A stretch of DNA of 64,000 nucleotides from Phialophora verrucosa (lineage: Eukaryota; Ascomycota; Eurotiomycetes; Chaetothyriales; Herpotrichiellaceae). The notes under the pieces were generated by a model that saw only the letters and a program-made list of their open reading frames with translations, made no database searches and had not been told where the DNA came from. Positions 33,701 to 43,741 of this stretch are shown in pieces. Within the stretch, counting starts at the first letter, position 1. Each line of letters opens with the position of its first letter. The stretch lies in contig MSED01000001.1 in assembly GCA_002099365.1 (NCBI GenBank), positions 4,030,001-4,094,000 on the forward strand. Direction: 5' to 3'. The position numbers were made by a program, and so were the translations under genes.

Positions 33701-35576
33701 GACGATATAGGAATTAACAATTCTAGCCGACTGATAGCCGAATCCTGAAGGCTCATATTGTGCTCATGCTGGACAAGCATAGGTGTTTTGAGCAGTTCAA
33801 TGTCTAGCCATTTTGAAAGGTGGGCGAGTCCATTTGAAGGCTCCCGTAACTCCCATGCCAATGGTAGAAGAAGGCTGAACAAGTCGGCATCCCTATCGAG
33901 CTATTATTGCGAAGGACTTGGTCCTCGGCCTGTGCGCGTTTTCGATCAAAGGGATTATCTTCCTGTACTCGGTTGTCCAGCTCCATAGCAATCCATTTCG
34001 GCGGGAACCTGGTCAGCTTTGAGCCGACACTTCAGTGGTCGTGCACGAGAGCGATGGTAAATAGACTGCAACCCTGTCTGTGTACTCATCCAGCGCATCT
34101 AAGACGATGTATGTGCTGGATCCCTCAACCGAGTAGGGTGCGAGGAGGTTGACGGCCTCGTCTAGTGTTCGGCTCACGGCTTTTGCTAGGTCCGCAACAT
34201 TTCGAATACAAGTCTTCGAGCGTCGGAGAGAGACATCGCGACAACACCTCAGCCTCCAGTTGAGCCGCAGCAGATTTGACCATTACCGCTGTGAGTTGTT
34301 TCTCGGAGTTTCTGAAGTCGAAGAAAAGTAAGCGATGGAGGAAGTGGATGATCTTTCGAAATGATCAATGACGGCTGCACTGCGGAGAGTGATTCAGCAA
34401 TTCAACAGGGCGCGCAACGACGAGACTAAGCAAGCTTACGACAAGGACGTTTTGCCAGCCTCTGCTCTCAAAGTCAGCACATACGCCCACCTGGGCCCTG
34501 GACAGCCTAACAACAAGGATATACTTACGCATCCCGTGCAGCCACAGATCCTGGAGCTTTCCAGTTATCGAAGTCTGGAATAGATGACGGATTATGAGCC
34601 ATTTCCGGGTGCCAGGCCCCTTTACCCGAAGGACATGTAGGTGGTTGAAGCGAACATCCATGCTCGAAAGCCAAGCAAGACCGTCAGAACAGCGTGACAC
34701 TGTCACAACCGGTAAACAACCGCGTGAACAGATTCGACCGGGAGGGCCATACGTTGCTTTTGCAGAAATTCTTCCATCTCTTGTGCCTTTACCCCCAATG
34801 TCAAGTTTTCAACGGTGCTATGTACTTCTGCCTGACCCTGACTTTGCTTCTCCCTGAGACTAATGGTCGGTTCGGCTGACTGTTTCACCTGCGAGTGGAT
34901 TCTGAAAGAACTCGTTCTGTACTTACTATCGCGGTCCGAATATTTCGAGTCCCTTCGGCGATATTGCGTACGTAGATCTCCACAGCGTTGATTATTACTC
35001 TGTCCCTTGTTAGTAGGACATTCTAAGCAGCGGTGCGGGTAGTGAAAGTTTGATTACACTGTAGAGTAAGCTCCAGGAGCAATGTGGCGTCAGCGCTAAC
35101 CCGCAGACAGTCCTCGAGCTTCTTGTCAGACTGCAAGCCCATGTCATGTTGTGAGAAGACGCTGCCATGTTCGAACAATTTCAGGGCTTCAAAACATCAC
35201 GCCAACGGCTCCTGAAGATGACCAAGGGTGGCGAGTCTGGCTTAGTCCTCTTCGTAGATCTCCAAATGCATTCGTAAATTCTTGACAGTGCCATAGAACC
35301 CACATAAGTTTGTGTTGATTTCCTTCGAGGTCGTAAGATGATATTTCGACGACCAGTCTTGGCGAGCTTCATGCATTCTCCGGTGAGTGCACAATAGCAA
35401 TCACGCTCGCAGTCACGCTCAGAGAGTGCATGGGCAAAGTTGATGCTGAGAAGCACTTGTCGATTGACTCGGCTCGAAAGGCTGAGAAGGGGCTTACTTG
35501 TCACAGATGTTCCTTGAGAGCATGGGGTCCAGAGCGGTCTTATTGTCTGGGTGAGGGATGATGTTGTGGCCGACAT
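33700..35576 (-). pseudogene. Degenerate NACHT (NLR-like, STAND) gene
   Basis: Minus-strand coding pieces follow the order of fungal NACHT proteins. From 5': LQSDKKLEDCLRVSADATLL near 35140-35070; INAVEIYVRNIAEGTRNIRT near 35000-34940; a helix-rich piece ending EMEEFLQKQ near 34760; LAWLSSMDVRFNHL and GTRKWLI near 34660-34590; a P-loop GMPEAGKTSL formed by joining across an intron with GTAAGT, CTGAC and AG near 34530-34450; SIAYFFFDFRNSEKQLTAVM near 34320; and the Walker B-type strand TYIVLDALDEYTDR near 34110-34070. Several frame changes are good introns, but the step between the piece ending LYSKCC (about 34210) and DLAKAVSRTLDE needs a frameshift, and after the Walker B strand the frame decays with no ankyrin, WD or TPR repeats. 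Family members sense non-self and drive cell death. Exon ends and the start (ATG at 35576 is a guess) are uncertain; a functional short gene is not excluded. Confidence 0.5.
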
Positions 35577-35925
35577 TGTTTCGACTTTGTTGTACCTGGA
35601 TAACAATCCCACGATAACAATCCCACCGCCGTTACGAACAGAGAGTCTGTATCAACCAGTGCAATGGCAGGGGTCACCTTGGATATGCTGGCGAGGCAAG
35701 GAAGGCTGACGATGAAGCGGCTGAAGTTGCGTAGCTGAGTGACGGAGCACCGTTGCACCTGATTGGTGCTGGCAAAGGCGCTAGACCTTTGATCACCCCC
35801 GATCCGGGGTGGCAGTTTTCGCTAATTATTTCTTGGCGAGAAAGTTAGGGTCGGCGTTGCATGGCTTGTGCCTGCGCAGCTCTCTGTCTATGACCTAGCT
35901 TCTTCCCTGCCATCGACCTTCTTGG
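35577..35925. other. Divergent region with a 14-bp direct repeat
   Basis: 349 bases between the NACHT relic and the IF3 gene. It contains two perfect head-to-tail copies of GATAACAATCCCAC (35599-35612 and 35613-35626); read on the minus strand each gives GTGGGATTGTTATC, with the same core as the cluster promoters. Confidence 0.5.
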
Positions 35926-36612
35926 ATGCGGCGGACTCTCGTGCCTCGAAATGCCCGGCCACTGCTGCGGACTGCGGCGCCGGCATCTTCTCGAAGATGC
36001 TTTACCACGACTCCCAGACTTGCGATCGACCAGCGACGTGTTGCAGGCAAGATTCAAATCAAGACCATTGACGACAAGATCGCCGAATTCCCACTCAATG
36101 AGAGGATCGCAGCACTCAAAGTCAAGGTCAAAACCCCAGGTGCGCCGCTGTCAGAGCCCCAATGGCTTGACCAGCTGCTAGATTCGATCGACCGCTCCAA
36201 TCAATATGTGCTGCAAATGAACAAGCCAGATGATGGCCAGATACCAATTGTCCAAGTCGTCACGCGCATGGAACTGATTCAGAAGATCAACCGCTCAGAA
36301 GACCAGAAGCGCAACCAGAAGCGCCTAGAGAAAGAGAAGAGACCGAAACAACTGGAGCTGAACTGGGCCATTAGTGCCAACGACTTGCAACTGAAGATGA
36401 AGCAAATGCAGGAGTTTCTCAAGAAGGGGAAAAAGGTGGAACTCTTGCTAGCAAACAAACGACACCAGAGGAAAGCTTCGCCGGAAGAAGCGCAGGCTCT
36501 GCTGAAGGCCGTCAGAGAGAAGATCGACGAAGTTGGCGCTGCTGAAACCGTTCCCATGGAGGGTGCCATTCTCAAGCAAGCTATTCTCACAGTCAAAATG
36601 CGTGGGACTTGA
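35926..36612 (+). CDS. Mitochondrial translation initiation factor IF-3-like, 228 aa
   Basis: Single exon. The N terminus is rich in Arg, Ser and Ala with few acidic residues (MRRTLVPRNARPLLRTAAPA, then CFTTTPRLA), a typical mitochondrial presequence. An IF3 N-domain-like region (KIQIKTIDDKIAEFPLNERI) precedes a lysine-rich linker and the IF3 C-domain (LNWAISANDLQLKMKQMQEF followed by LKKGKKVELLL). Fungal mitochondrial IF3 (Aim23 in yeast) binds the small mitoribosomal subunit during initiation. Sequence conservation in this family is low, so the call rests on the C-domain pattern, length and presequence. Confidence 0.85.
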   Translation: MRRTLVPRNARPLLRTAAPASSRRCFTTTPRLAIDQRRVAGKIQIKTIDDKIAEFPLNERIAALKVKVKTPGAPLSEPQWLDQLLDSIDRSNQYVLQMNKPDDGQIPIVQVVTRMELIQKINRSEDQKRNQKRLEKEKRPKQLELNWAISANDLQLKMKQMQEFLKKGKKVELLLANKRHQRKASPEEAQALLKAVREKIDEVGAAETVPMEGAILKQAILTVKMRGT

Positions 36613-37013
36613 ACACCGCGTCACGAAGACGTGTGTCAGTCTAGCTCCGGGCCGAAGGGATATCTTGGTCATGGTCGGGTCACTCATCTTGCAAACAAGT
36701 GGTCCCGTCCGCTTGAAAATTTCAGCCAGGGTTGTCCAGCATTGCCGATCGGATGCCTGCTGCGGAACATTAGTTCTCTCAGCATGGGCTACATGCTTCA
36801 TCTTCGAGAACATCTGGGAGCATCAGAGTTGCACTTCAATCAACGCCGCCGACCCAAAGACCACAAGACATGATGGTGGGCCGAGGCACGTTTGTACACT
36901 ACACTATGAGAACGGCTCGAGTCATGTCTGGATATGCCAAAATCGTCAATTCGTTCGAATACTTGTACATCTGTATGCAGTTCCAGTTCTGCTTTGCCGA
37001 GCTCGGTCTTCGC
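36613..37013. other. Convergent intergenic region
   Basis: 401 bases between IF3 and the zinc transporter, which converge. Nothing recognisable. Confidence 0.6.
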
Positions 37014-38519
37014 TCAAGCTGGCACCACCCAGCTAGGCGGACTCATGAAATGGCTATGGCTGGCACTCATCGCGGTCTCGACTTCAATTTTGAATTGTAC
37101 ACTCACTTCCCATTTCTGCCCACTGCTTCCCAGTCCGTATCCACCGCTGAGCTTGTTGCGGACGATGCTCGTAATCTTCTCCCTGAGCTTGAGGAGGCTC
37201 TCTTCGCTGCCAACCACCCGCAGTCGCAGATTCGCCATGCCCATCCCGTAATGGGCTTGCCAGAACTTGGCTTGCTCGACCGCTCGCACCAAGGGATCTG
37301 ACTCGATAGCTTTCACAACGTCGGACAAGTCGGCGGTGGATTTTGAAGGTAGCGACATGAGAAGCATGGAGCCGACGTTGCGACCGAGGTGGAAGCCTAG
37401 GAAGAGCATCGACAAGGCGATGCTCAACGAGACCACTTTGTCCACCCATTCATACGTATGTAGGTCCAGGAGAGGGAGCAAAATTACAGTTGCAGAGCAG
37501 GAGAGGGTCAGGAAGTGAGATGGATTGCTGAGAAGAGAAGGCAGGTTTTCCATGGCGGCAAACCGCATCGCTTTGCCAATTCGCGCATGGTTCTGGAGGC
37601 CGACTGCAGATATCAGTGTGGCCACCAATGCTAGGATGGCGGTCAAGTCGACAGTGCCAGCTGTAATTTGCTCGTGGGTATGAGGGTGGTGAGGTTCATG
37701 TCCAATGCCTTCCAGCGCGTGTTTTGCATTGTGTGAAATCAGGTCGAAGCCAAAGAAGATCAACAGTACCGACAGAGCAAATCCTGCAATGACTTCCATG
37801 CGCTGCAGACCGAAAGGATGTCGTACACTAGATCGACCCCATACCTCAAAGTTCGACAGCACTTCGACGAAGACGCATAACAGAGCGCCTAGAGAGTCGT
37901 AGAATATCAGATGTGACAGTGCTTCCATTGCTGAAGAGCCATGCGAGTTCGACGCCGTGTACCCTGCAACAGCCATGTGGCAGATGCTCCAATAGAATCG
38001 CACCTTTTGATCCTTCGTCATGCTCGCTCGACACTCTGCAAAGGTCGGAATGGGCAGAGAGTTCGGAAGGGCTAACGGCGGTCGAGGAGGTGGTTCAAGG
38101 AAGATTTGGTGCGAGACACTGCTATGCTTGTACTTATGGCCTCGTCTCTGACCAATATTCTGCTTGCGCGCGGGAGACAAGTCAGCAATGCTGCGATGCA
38201 CTGGGGGAGTTAAGAGCATCCTGGGAAGACCACGAACAGATTTGATCACAGGGGATTTTGCCAGGGCCGAAGGCTGGAAGTTGAACGGGCCTGCTCCATT
38301 GCCGTTTCCACCTGGACTCTGCCTCTCCGGCGTCGAGGGCGAGAAATACGAGACTCCGGTCGAGGGCATATGCTCAGACTCGTACTGATGGGGCGAGAGG
38401 GTGTTCGGGTCATATGGCGCGGGTGGATCGAATGCTGGGATTTGCTGAAGCGAGGACGGCTCGTCAGGGGGTGGTGTCGGCGTTCGAGGAGGAAGTGGTA
38501 TGGGCATTGTGTTCGCCAT
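37014..38519 (-). CDS. ZRG17: Cation diffusion facilitator, ZRG17-like ER zinc transporter subunit, 501 aa
   Basis: Single exon. A long Pro/Ser-rich cytosolic N-terminal region (about 180 residues) includes the conserved block LSPARKQNIGQRRGHKYKHS. CDF membrane helices follow (SICHMAVAGYTA; EALSHLIFYDSLGALLCVF; RMEVIAGFALSVLLIFFGF; TAILALVATLISAVGL; HFLTLSCSATVILLPLLDL; VVSLSIALSMLFLGFHLGR), then a cytosolic C-terminal domain. In active CDF transporters helices 2 and 5 each carry HxxxD; here helix 2 reads HLIFYD and helix 5 HFLTL, so the helix-5 aspartate is lost. This fits ZRG17/Cis4-partner subunits, which work with an Msc2-type partner to load zinc into the secretory pathway. Confidence 0.85.
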   Translation of the reverse strand: MANTMPIPLPPRTPTPPPDEPSSLQQIPAFDPPAPYDPNTLSPHQYESEHMPSTGVSYFSPSTPERQSPGGNGNGAGPFNFQPSALAKSPVIKSVRGLPRMLLTPPVHRSIADLSPARKQNIGQRRGHKYKHSSVSHQIFLEPPPRPPLALPNSLPIPTFAECRASMTKDQKVRFYWSICHMAVAGYTASNSHGSSAMEALSHLIFYDSLGALLCVFVEVLSNFEVWGRSSVRHPFGLQRMEVIAGFALSVLLIFFGFDLISHNAKHALEGIGHEPHHPHTHEQITAGTVDLTAILALVATLISAVGLQNHARIGKAMRFAAMENLPSLLSNPSHFLTLSCSATVILLPLLDLHTYEWVDKVVSLSIALSMLFLGFHLGRNVGSMLLMSLPSKSTADLSDVVKAIESDPLVRAVEQAKFWQAHYGMGMANLRLRVVGSEESLLKLREKITSIVRNKLSGGYGLGSSGQKWEVSVQFKIEVETAMSASHSHFMSPPSWVVPA

Positions 38520-38842
38520 GGCGGGGGTTTACCCAGTCACCCAGTGTAGACCAAATGGCCCAGACCCGCGCTGGAATGGGAGACTGTGTCTATGCCTCGA
38601 ATGAGTACTACTGTGTATGTACGAGTACATGTCGCGTGGGTTTGGTTGAACTATCAGATGAACATGTGGTTGCTAGGGGGTGTGAGGGGGAGACGCGATG
38701 CGCCGGTTTGCGGAGAAAGTAATTCTCCGCTTGTCGCCGAAACGGGCTTCGATTTGTCTGTAAATCAGTAGCGTTCCGATTCAATCTCGTATCATATCAT
38801 CGAAATCTCTGCGATGAGTCGCAGAAAGGTACATTTCAGTGG
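38520..38842. other. Divergent promoter region
   Basis: 323 bases between the starts of the zinc transporter and the Dsc E3 ligase genes. No repeat or extra gene seen. Confidence 0.55.
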
Positions 38843-41092
38843 ATGGAGGGTCCACGTGTTGTACTGCTCATAGTGTTGCTGCTTTTTATCTTCCTGACCC
38901 CAGAACAACCTGCGCGACGATTCCGACAATACGAAGCCGAATCGATCGAAGAGCAACATCAGGCAGAAGCAGATGTGTTGACACACTCGTCACACGGCCA
39001 ACTCAACCCCAAATCTAATAGCTGGCTGAATCTTACCGGGTTTAGAGAGGCCGACGGTTATCAATGGGACTCTCTGGCCCTAGCTCAAGAGCTCAGTCGG
39101 AGCCAATTCGAAACTAACTGGAAAGGAATTGATCCAACCGCAGACTTGCCGATCTACAAGCGAGTCACTGGCGAGCTTCGCGGCCAGTTCCTGAAAAATG
39201 ACATCCCAGGCGTCTCGCCCGTGCTCAACCTGACAGCCATAGATCCAAAGAAAGACTACCTCACTGCCTGGTTTGAGAGGAATGTGACTGAAAAGGAAGG
39301 GGAAGTCAGTATATCGCTGTATGACTCCCAAGATCGATCGAGTCATGAAGCCGCTGCTATCAAAGCAGAAATCACCCTCTGGACAGATTCATCTCCTGGA
39401 AATGGCTGGCAGGCAAAATTACAAGGAGTTCATTTTCCTTCTGGCATGATCATCATATCTACGACCAGTTCCAAATTCGACTCCTTAGCTGCCCTCCCCC
39501 ACTTCGCACCGGATGCGACCTCCTTCAACCTGTCAATACCTGTCATGAACGAGACTGTGCACGGTAACTGGGAGAAGGTCTTTGATGACGGAGCTGATGG
39601 ACTAGCTTTCGCCCCTCAGTGTGAACTCGTTGTCTGGATGCAGCCGATTCCATATCGGTTTCAAGATACCGACAATCTCAAAGCAACCGACTTCATACAT
39701 CGAGTTGAGCAAGAGCTTCTTCGGCCGGAAGGCGCTCCAATTGGGCAACCTCCGTTGCTCACCTACTCAGCTGTCATCTTCTCGCCCGACTGCGGCTACA
39801 TTTTGTTATCTCCGACAATCTCGGGACCCAAGATCGAGGCATATTGGAGCCTCGCTCAGCGTCTGCTGTTTGCATTTGTGCTGTCCATTGGACTGCAAAT
39901 TGCGCTTCTTAAACGACAAATGGAGAAAGCCGCCACTCCCTCAACCCGAAGTCGCATTGCTTACCAGAGTATCGTCATTGCTGCACTGGGAGATGGCCTG
40001 CTTCTTTTCGCTCTTATTGCTCTCCTCATGGTAGATGCGTCAGCTTTTCTGATGGTCGCCGCCGCCGCATATCTCTCCTGCATCCATGTTGCCTTCTTAG
40101 AGGTGAAATTTGTCTTCGATATATGGACAGTACAGGTCGGCGACCCTCAACGTGCCGACCACGCGCGGCAGCAGCGAACAGCTCCTACTACAACACCGAC
40201 GCCGACACCCGCTCCTGCTCCCGCGCCAACATCGGCTCCTGCAAGCACTGACGGTACTGTCGGCCTACCACTCCCGGTCACGGCTCCGCGCCCCGAAGGT
40301 GCGACACCTGTCATCCTGCCATCCGATCAGGGCAACCTGGTGCCTGCTGAAGTCGCCAATCCACGCGCATCCTTTGCCGCCATCTACAGCAGGTTCTACT
40401 TCTCGCTTGTCCTGCTCATGTTCTTCTCACTTTGGGCGATGTCATGGCCCCGGAGCCTGCGATCTGGCTATGCCAATCTTCTGGTATTCTGCTACTTCTC
40501 ATTCTGGTGGCCCCAGATATACCGTAACACAATGCGCAACTGCCGCAAGGCTCTCAGCTGGGAGTATGTTGTAGGCACGAGCATCCTTCGGGCGGTGCCC
40601 ATCCTGTATTGGTACTTTGAGGACCGAAACATTCTCTCCATCGACACCAGTCCGACCACAGCGCTTGTGCTACTCGCCTGGCTATGGCTGCAGGTCGCGA
40701 TCCTTCTCAGCCAACACCTTCTTGGACCACGTCTTCTGGTCCGTGATTCCTGGTGCCCGCCCGCATATGACTATCATCCTCTCCTCCGCGAAGACGACGT
40801 CGAAGCCACTGGCATGTCTATCGGCCTGTTGGCCTCGGCATCAGAAGCCAAAGACAAGGACGACAAGACGCGGAAAGTGTTCGACTGCGCCATCTGCATG
40901 AACGAGATCGATGTTCCTGTCTTGTCGAAGGCAGATCATGCACTCGGCAGAGGCACGGGGACGGCATGGCTGGAGCAGAGAAATTACATGGTCACTCCAT
41001 GCAGGCACATTTTCCATGCTGATTGTTTGGAGGGCTGGATGAATCTCAGGCTAGTTTGCCCTGTCTGCAGGGAAGCGCTGCCTCCGTTGTAG
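38843..41092 (+). CDS. dscA: Dsc complex RING-H2 E3 ubiquitin ligase (Tul1/DscA-like), 749 aa
   Basis: Single exon. A signal peptide or anchor opens the protein (VVLLIVLLLFIFLTPE). A large lumenal domain follows with the family block HGQLNPKSNSWLNLTGFRE and several N-glycosylation sequons. A multi-helix membrane region runs from about residue 335 to 620, interrupted by a cytosolic loop with a Pro/Ala/Thr repeat (about 440-470). The C-terminal RING-H2 is complete: CAICMNEI, CRHIFHADC, CPVCR. Family knowledge: the Golgi Dsc E3 complex activates SREBP in many fungi and degrades membrane proteins. It needs partners not found in this window. It converges on the beta-glucosidase gene. Confidence 0.93.
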   Translation: MEGPRVVLLIVLLLFIFLTPEQPARRFRQYEAESIEEQHQAEADVLTHSSHGQLNPKSNSWLNLTGFREADGYQWDSLALAQELSRSQFETNWKGIDPTADLPIYKRVTGELRGQFLKNDIPGVSPVLNLTAIDPKKDYLTAWFERNVTEKEGEVSISLYDSQDRSSHEAAAIKAEITLWTDSSPGNGWQAKLQGVHFPSGMIIISTTSSKFDSLAALPHFAPDATSFNLSIPVMNETVHGNWEKVFDDGADGLAFAPQCELVVWMQPIPYRFQDTDNLKATDFIHRVEQELLRPEGAPIGQPPLLTYSAVIFSPDCGYILLSPTISGPKIEAYWSLAQRLLFAFVLSIGLQIALLKRQMEKAATPSTRSRIAYQSIVIAALGDGLLLFALIALLMVDASAFLMVAAAAYLSCIHVAFLEVKFVFDIWTVQVGDPQRADHARQQRTAPTTTPTPTPAPAPAPTSAPASTDGTVGLPLPVTAPRPEGATPVILPSDQGNLVPAEVANPRASFAAIYSRFYFSLVLLMFFSLWAMSWPRSLRSGYANLLVFCYFSFWWPQIYRNTMRNCRKALSWEYVVGTSILRAVPILYWYFEDRNILSIDTSPTTALVLLAWLWLQVAILLSQHLLGPRLLVRDSWCPPAYDYHPLLREDDVEATGMSIGLLASASEAKDKDDKTRKVFDCAICMNEIDVPVLSKADHALGRGTGTAWLEQRNYMVTPCRHIFHADCLEGWMNLRLVCPVCREALPPL

Positions 41093-41263
41093 GACGGAAG
41101 GAATGTATATTGGTAGAACTAATTTCCCCATCAGGCGAGATCTTTTCCATTACGTCCAACTTACTCCATACGCTTTGCTGTTACGGGACTCCGCGCGACA
41201 TTCTATGCAAGCCTTTGAAAGCTTATAAGCTTCCAATATTGGGAGATATTTACCGACTCCTCG

Positions 41264-43741
41264 TCATGACTGGACAACAACAATATCGTCCATCAACCTA
41301 ATGTCTCTGGAACTGAAGCCCACGTTGACCCCGACCGTTCCACTGGCAATCACCCACTCCTGCATATTGACATCCCAATAGCTCAGATCCCTCCTCGTCA
41401 GTGGGAAAGCGACCGTCTGCGATTGGCCCGGCTGAAGACTGATCTTGTCGAAGCCGCGCAATACGTTCTTCGGCGTGGGGACGGAGTTGCCTATTTGCGG
41501 TAAGGCCAGGTACACTTGTGGGACAGTCGCGCCGGCGACTTCGCCCGTGTTCGTGACTGTAATGTTGACGGTGTAGAGGACCTGCCAGAGCGTGGGGTTT
41601 CCTCCCGGCACGATCGGCACTGCATCCGGCAAAGGACTGATCACCAGGCTGGGAACCGTGGGCTCAATGTCGAGGTTGGACATGTTGAACGTGGTATACG
41701 ACATGCCGAACCCGAACTCATACAGCACGGACTGGTTGTAGTAATCGAAGTGGCGGTAGTCAATCATGAGGGCCTCGGTGAAATTGGATTGCCACGCGTT
41801 CGGGTCTTCGGTCTCCTGCAGCTCGGTTGAGTTGGTGATGTCGGCGAAGCTGTAGTCGCTTTCATTCAGAGCGATGGTGTAGGGAAGTTTCCCGCTCGGG
41901 TTGACAACGCCGTAGAGGACGTCGACGATTGAGTTGCCGGACTCTTGACCCGGAAGATGCGCCGCGAGAATAGCCGTCACGTTCGGGTTACTGGCCCACG
42001 GCATGACGTTCAGCCCCGCTGAGTGGGTGATGACAATCGTCTTGTTGCAAATTGCTGCCACGGAGTTGACCACGGCGGTGCTATTCCAGTTCGCCTCCAG
42101 CGACACTCGATCCGATCCCTCGGACGCCCAGGACTTGAGAAATACCAGGCAGACTTCCGGTACTGGCGCGATCGTGCGCAATGCGCCTGGTTGAGTGATC
42201 AGGGTGTTGTTCAGAATGTACTGGACGAGAGTGCCGTCTTGAGCTGCCCGGGCTTTGATCGCTTCGAGTGGAGTGACAAGGTATGAGAGCCGTCCGGCAC
42301 CGCTACCACCGGCTACAGGAAGGGTGCCATACTCTAGGAAAAGCAATTAGCAAGACAGCAGACCACGGAAAAACACAGATATCGTCTTACCATAGCCCTG
42401 GGACTGCTGGAATGGAGCTCCTGAGAAATACAACCCATCGACCACGTCGCCAGCATCGTTTCCGAACACACCAATCGTGCTTGGTGCTTTCAGAGGCAGT
42501 GTATTATTCATGTTCTTCAACAGCACTGTCCCAGCGGCGCCAAGTTCCCGGATCAACTGAGCGTGGTTATCTCGCACGTCGACGTTCGATGCACCCAATG
42601 TGAATGGATACTGGTATGGCGGAAACTTCGAGTTGAGGGTGGGCTCGTATCCGTCGATTGGCGGGTACTCAATCTGGTTGAGGTAGAAGTAAGGAGTCAT
42701 GATTCGCCTTACCATATCATCCACTCGGTCCTGACTGAGAGACCCGTTGTTAACCGCCTGGGTAACGTTGCCGCCGAAAAATGAGACGTTCTGGAATCCA
42801 CTTATGGGTCCTGGAGCAGTCAGGATTTTGTAAATTGTGATTTGGAAGGTAAACTCACCTGGCATATCCATATCCAGACCAGCATTAATCGCATCTACAC
42901 CGGCATGCGTTGCCTGCCAATCCGACACAACATAGCCCTGGAAGCCCAGCTCCGTCTTGAGCAGGCCGTTGAGGGTCTTGGAGTTTTGGCAACCATAAGA
43001 TCCGTTGAGCCTGTTGTAAGAGCACATGATGGAAGCAGTACCGGCCCGAACACCGTTGGCAAACGGCCAGAGATATAGTTCATGCATAGTGCGGTCGTCG
43101 ATATTTGACGATACTGCTTCTATGGTGGCGCCACTGGCGGACTTGTCGGGGTTCCGTTGTGTCTCCTGCTCGTTGCCGATATAATGCTTGAGAGATGTCT
43201 GAACGCCGGCTTGCTGCATTCCCCAAATTGTCTGCTCCGCCGCCACGCCTGTTAGGTATGGGTCAGGAGAGAAGCCTTCCCATACACGCCCCCCGTAGCC
43301 TGAGCGACCCAGCGGCCCGACAACTGGGCCAAGGGCAACATGGCTGCCTTTGCCTTTGAATTCTGCGCCCATGTACAGGCCGCGTGCGAAGATGAGACCT
43401 CTATCCCACGACGACGCCGCTGTCAGACCGGCTGGGAAGACCGATGCATAAGTCGCCTGTCGAATGGCTAGAGGCCCATCCTGCATGCAGATCCCATCAA
43501 AGCCGATGCGTGAGATACCGCCGATGTTGCCAACACAGGGGCCAGACGTTCCAGTCACCATCTGAGCTTTCTCTTCTAAGGTCAAATTGGAAACAAATGC
43601 TTCTGCCAGCGCGAATGCAGTTTCCCAGCCGATCCCAGCTGTAGGAGGGCTGGGGTAGACTGGAGGTGAACTGCCATAGTCCTGGGCCACACTTTGAGCT
43701 ACCACGGCTAGCAAACTTGACCACAGAGCGAGGAGTGTCAT
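41264..43741 (-). CDS. Secreted beta-glucosidase, glycoside hydrolase family 3, 790 aa
   Basis: Three exons on the minus strand: 43741-42859, 42810-42391 and 42333-41264 (introns 48 and 57 nt; branch CTGAC and CTAAT). Joins give GLDMDMPGPISGFQNVSFFG and QGYEYGTLPVAGGSGAGRL. The ATG at 43741 is chosen because it starts a clear signal peptide (MTLLALWSSLLAVVAQSVAQ), although the frame stays open 107 codons upstream. The GH3 N-terminal domain has IGNEQETQRNP and the nucleophile Asp in YVVSDWQATHAG. The C-terminal domain (KAPSTIGVFGNDAGD) is followed by a fibronectin-III-like end (LRGFDKISLQPGQSQTVAFP). Many sequons fit a secreted glycoprotein acting on cellobiose or plant glucosides. Confidence 0.93.
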
